From Yanshouia hominis (lineage in GTDB: Bacteria; Bacillota; Clostridia; Oscillospirales; Ruminococcaceae), in contig JACRTB010000012.1 of the NCBI GenBank assembly GCA_014385025.1, forward strand, positions 24,551 to 88,550: 64,000 nt of DNA. The letters are read 5' to 3'. The position numbers were made by a program, and so were the translations under genes. Positions 61,639 to 64,000 of this stretch are shown piece after piece. The notes under the pieces are model-generated. The model was not told the DNA's origin, searched no databases, and saw nothing but the letters and a program-made list of their open reading frames with translations. Position 1 is the stretch's first letter. Each line of letters starts with the position of its first letter.

Positions 61639-62215
61639 AACAGAAATCCTCCTTCCTATGTTTGAGCCGGCAGATTTCCTGTGTCATCGTTCCCATCGGG
61701 CAGTACACACACCACGACCGCGGGCGAAACAGAACCATGGTAAGCAATCCGAGCACGGTGGATGTCATCATCACGCTGAAGAATCCAAAAGCAAATTGCG
61801 CAATCCATGGAGACACCATATCTACCTTGGCCCATTCCCAAGGCAGGCGGAAGGTCCACAGCAGCGTCACCGACTGTCTGAGCGGAGCACCGGCAAAAAC
61901 CCGATAGGTGCTGAAAAGCATCAGCCCGAACATTGTCATAAAAAATGCCAGAAAGCCATATCGGAACCACCTGCTTCGCAGAAACTTCGGCGGTCTGCGG
62001 CCGGGGGATCGCTTCAGTTTACTGCCCAGCAGCTCCAACAGCTGCCCGCGGCCGCAATAGCGGTTGCAATAGGCCTTGTTTCCCCCCGCAATGGCCATCA
62101 CAAGAGGGATTGCAAAGAACAGCATCCCCAGCCAGGCAAAAAGGATGTTGCACAGACCCAGAATCCAATAAAGCGCCTCGGCGAGCCAAAGATATTCATA
62201 CCACTTTTTTTTCAT
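61586..62215 (-). CDS. Membrane 4Fe-4S protein (NapH/YccM-like)
   Basis: A 209-residue membrane protein with four to five helices. Cysteine motifs are C50-x3-C54-G (YCNRYCGRGQLL) and C169-x2-C172-P-M-G (CVYCPMGTMTQ). These CxxxCG / CxxCPxG motifs occur in NapH, NosR and YccM-type proteins that pass electrons across the membrane. The complete polyferredoxin domain is missing. It is coupled by ATGA to the ferredoxin gene upstream and overlaps arsR downstream. Start at ATG 62215 behind AAGGGAG. Confidence 0.8.
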   Translation of the reverse strand: MKKKWYEYLWLAEALYWILGLCNILFAWLGMLFFAIPLVMAIAGGNKAYCNRYCGRGQLLELLGSKLKRSPGRRPPKFLRSRWFRYGFLAFFMTMFGLMLFSTYRVFAGAPLRQSVTLLWTFRLPWEWAKVDMVSPWIAQFAFGFFSVMMTSTVLGLLTMVLFRPRSWCVYCPMGTMTQEICRLKHRKEDFCCGGESKENCRASEITGK

Positions 62216-62418
62216 ATGTCTCCCTTCCGCTGCACGACTGAAATCACAGCAGCCGGACAAATTTTTGCACATCTTCCGCAGCCGACGCATTTTTCTCCGT
62301 CAACCTGAGCTATAATGCCCGACCGCACATGAATCGCATTTTTGGGGCAAACCTTCTCGCAGCATCCGCATGCAACACATTCTCTGCCGACCAGAGCAAT
62401 TTTCACCGCTTGTGCCAT
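62212..62418 (-). CDS. Two-cluster 4Fe-4S ferredoxin
   Basis: A 68-residue ferredoxin with two CxxCxxC...CP motifs (C14, C17, C20, C24 and C44, C47, C50, C54). It should carry electrons to or from the membrane Fe-S protein. ATG 62418 behind GGAGG; the Met four codons earlier overlaps that site. First gene of ferredoxin - NapH-like - ArsR. Confidence 0.9.
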   Translation of the reverse strand: MAQAVKIALVGRECVACGCCEKVCPKNAIHVRSGIIAQVDGEKCVGCGRCAKICPAAVISVVQRKGDI

Positions 62419-62437
62419 AGATACCTCCAAAAATAAA

Positions 62438-62483
62438 ATAATTAAGGTATTTCTAATATACTTTATTATTCTGTGTTTGTCAA
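62438..62483 (-). promoter_or_regulatory. Ferredoxin-operon promoter with candidate ArsR operator
   Basis: TTGACA (62478-62483) and TATATT (62455-62460), 17 nt apart on the minus strand, an excellent promoter. The region 62438-62471 is an imperfect inverted repeat (AATAATtAAGgtAT... against ...ATATACTTtATTATT) that overlaps the -10 and spacer, as expected for autoregulation by the ArsR protein encoded last in the operon. Confidence 0.7.
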
Positions 62484-62759
62484 ATATTACTTCTATCTTT
62501 CAAATATCAAATCAACCGTTTGTCATTTTTCGCTTCTAAAACGTGTAAAGATCTCCGACGCTCCGGATGATGCAAAAATGTCGTCTAAGCATTCCATTTA
62601 AAAAGCATTTTTATCCGCAAGCGCAAAAGAGCGCTCTGCATCCCAAGCATATGCGTAAAAGTTGGCAGCGGCAGTAATCCGCCGCGGGACGCTTGCAGAC
62701 CGATCTGGCGAACCGGGCATGACTGTCCGCGAGGGGAAACGGCAGCGTATTTACAAAAA
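62484..62759. other. Intergenic, no gene seen
   Basis: Between the ferredoxin operon promoter and the recombinase remnant; no convincing frame, hairpin terminator or repeat. Confidence 0.4.
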
Positions 62760-63170
62760 TTAGAGTGAGCGGCGAAGCACCTTCCTCGACGTGTCAACGG
62801 CGGCTTGCTCTGCCTTGACAAACTCTGTCAGTGCCTGTTGCTCCGCTTCATACTCCGCGGACGGCTTCAAAAATCGCTCATGGCTGATTGTACCGTTGAT
62901 GTCGTCCTCGTAAATCCGCTTGAAAATACGGTCAAGCCCGGCGATACGCTTCCTTGCCTGTTCCAGTTCTTTTTTCTGCCGCTTTACTGCTTTTTCCGCT
63001 TCTGCAAATCTCTGCTGATAAACTACATTCTGAAAACTCTGTATATCGTCAAAGAACATAGCCGTTACATCAAATATCCTTTGTAAGACGAACAGCTTTA
63101 AGGTTTCTTCTCTGATAAAATGCGCGGAACAAGTACCGGTATCGCTCTTGTAGTTAGAGCAGACATAATG
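62760..63170 (-). pseudogene. Remnant of a large serine recombinase, cut by IS21
   Basis: About 137 codons in the coiled-coil/zinc-ribbon part of a TndX-type recombinase: THYVCSNYKSDTGTCSAHFIREETLKLFVLQRI, then the long coiled coil (KAVKRQKKELEQARKRIAGLDRIFKRIYEDDINGTISHERF). The N-terminal catalytic domain is absent because the gene is interrupted at 63170/63171 by an IS21-type end. The C-terminus stops early after SRKVLRRSL. This is a second integrative-element trace in the window, in addition to the intact recombinase at 4667-6271. Confidence 0.85.
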
Positions 63171-64000
63171 TGTCAGCGCCAGTGATAAAATGCAAAAAAA
63201 CACCGGTCAAAAAATGCAGGTTTGCAGCGGAGAGGAATGCAATATGGTACACTCGAATCTGCCTGCCGTAGTGGAGGCGGAAAGAGTGTCAAAATGGAAG
63301 GAGCAAACTGGATCGATATCCGAAGCGACCGGCAAAGAGGACTCAGCTACACAGAGATCGCGCGCAAGTACAACATTGACCCAAGGACGGCAAAGAAGTA
63401 CGCCCAGAGCGAAACGCGGCCAGTATACAGTCTGAGCGCGGCGAAGCCGTCAAAGCTGGACCCGTACAAGGAGCAGATCGCAATATGGCTGGAGGAAGCA
63501 CCGTACTCGGCGGAATGAATTCTGGAAAAGATCCGGGAGCAGGGCTTCGACGGCGGGCACAGCATTGTGCGGGAGTATGTACGCAACAAAAAGGAACAAC
63601 TGGACGAGAAGGCAACGGTGCGGTTTGAGACAATGCCGGGGCTGCAAGGGCAGATGGACTGGGCATTCTTCGAGGATCACACTGTCTTGGAGGATGGAAA
63701 GCTGAAGAAGCAGTACTGCTTCTTGTTCATTCTGGGGTACTCACGGGCACGGTACATAGAATTTGTGACTGATATGAGCACAAATACGCTAATCCGCTGT
63801 CATGCCAACGCGTTTCGGTATTGCGGGGGTTATCCCGAAGAAATCCTGTACGACAACATGAAGCAGGTTGTCATCAAGCGACTGCTAAAGCAGGAGGACA
63901 GCACTCTGAACCGGCAATTCGAGGACTTTGCCGGCTTCTATGGGTTCAAGCCTGTGCTGTGCCGGCCATACCGGGGCCAGACAAAAGGCAAGGTCGAGCG
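63171..64000 (+). mobile_element. IS21-family insertion sequence (left part)
   Basis: Begins with TGTCAGCGCC at 63171. Just inside are two AAAATGCA boxes (63187 and 63211), spaced 24 bp, the kind of repeated end sites used by IS21 transposases. The istA gene follows. The right end and istB lie beyond the window. The insertion splits the recombinase remnant exactly at its left end. Confidence 0.8.
63294..64000 (+). pseudogene. istA: IS21 transposase istA, interrupted by a TGA codon, cut off by window end
   Basis: The protein starts MEGANWIDIRSDRQRGLSYTEIARKYNIDPRTAKKY (helix-turn-helix). It reaches the first acidic residue in GLQGQMDWAFFE, the second in EEILYDNMK and the GKVE motif at the very edge, typical of IS21 IstA. 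After codon 74 a TGA (63516-63518) breaks the frame (PYSAE-stop-ILEKIREQGF); neighbouring IS21 proteins have an arginine there, so a CGA to TGA change fits. Without readthrough the transposase is inactive. Confidence 0.88.

Overview
The window looks like a chromosomal segment of a low-oxygen, Gram-positive member of the Bacillota, class Clostridia, most plausibly Oscillospirales/Ruminococcaceae-like. This is inferred from the tig-clpP-clpX-lon-ysxC and rplS-lepB-rbgA-rnhB clusters, strong Shine-Dalgarno sites, frequent TTG starts, and Clostridia-type conjugative-element genes. No ribosomal RNA gene is present, so the assignment is an inference.

Layout. (1) 1-6.3 kb: the right end of an integrative/conjugative-type element. 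It holds an ECF sigma factor with a membrane partner, an orphan OmpR-type response regulator, a small sigma-like protein, a TnpW-like protein and a large serine recombinase. It stops next to a tRNA-Ala(GGC) gene whose 5' end is present twice. (2) 7-26.3 kb: an accessory metabolic island with two TAXI-type TRAP transporters. Around them lie an Asp/Glu racemase family enzyme, two PLP enzymes (one of the MalY/PatB C-S lyase type), two RidA deaminases, a PhzF isomerase, an M24 metallopeptidase-fold protein, DUF1847, DUF169, a CoA-disulfide-reductase/rhodanese fusion, and LysR and GntR regulators. Together they look like a system that imports an unidentified amino-acid-like, perhaps sulfur-containing, substrate and breaks it down. 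(3) 26.7-43 kb: core housekeeping genes: a decayed dehydrogenase, lysA, ysxC, lon, clpX, clpP, tig, a phosphoesterase, a DUF1540 miniprotein missed by length-limited ORF calling, thrC, yraN, vanW-like, rnhB, rbgA, lepB and rplS. (4) 43.4-49.6 kb: a tight plus-strand operon, DegV (fatty-acid-binding family) - ICMT-like membrane methyltransferase - GH3-family adenylating enzyme - GGDEF/HD-GYP protein. The 3' end of the last gene is repeated in tandem in 90-bp units. (5) 49.7-56.6 kb: a catabolic operon for an unknown small molecule (GntR; a three-component DctPQM TRAP transporter; transketolase in two subunits; a zinc alcohol dehydrogenase). (6) 56.8-62.5 kb: YfbR-like nucleotidase, a YfhO + GT2 pair for cell-envelope glycosylation, and a ferredoxin / NapH-like membrane Fe-S protein / ArsR operon with an operator over its promoter. 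(7) 62.7-64 kb: a wrecked serine recombinase gene interrupted by an IS21-family element whose istA carries a nonsense codon; it runs off the window.

The best candidates for undescribed biology are the double TAXI-TRAP amino-acid island, the DegV-methyltransferase-GH3 operon, a 19-bp palindrome used three times inside the integrated element, two abutting 16-bp palindromes over the DUF169-operon promoter, and the rearranged tRNA-Ala locus. All functions are read from sequence and family knowledge only; no database search was run.
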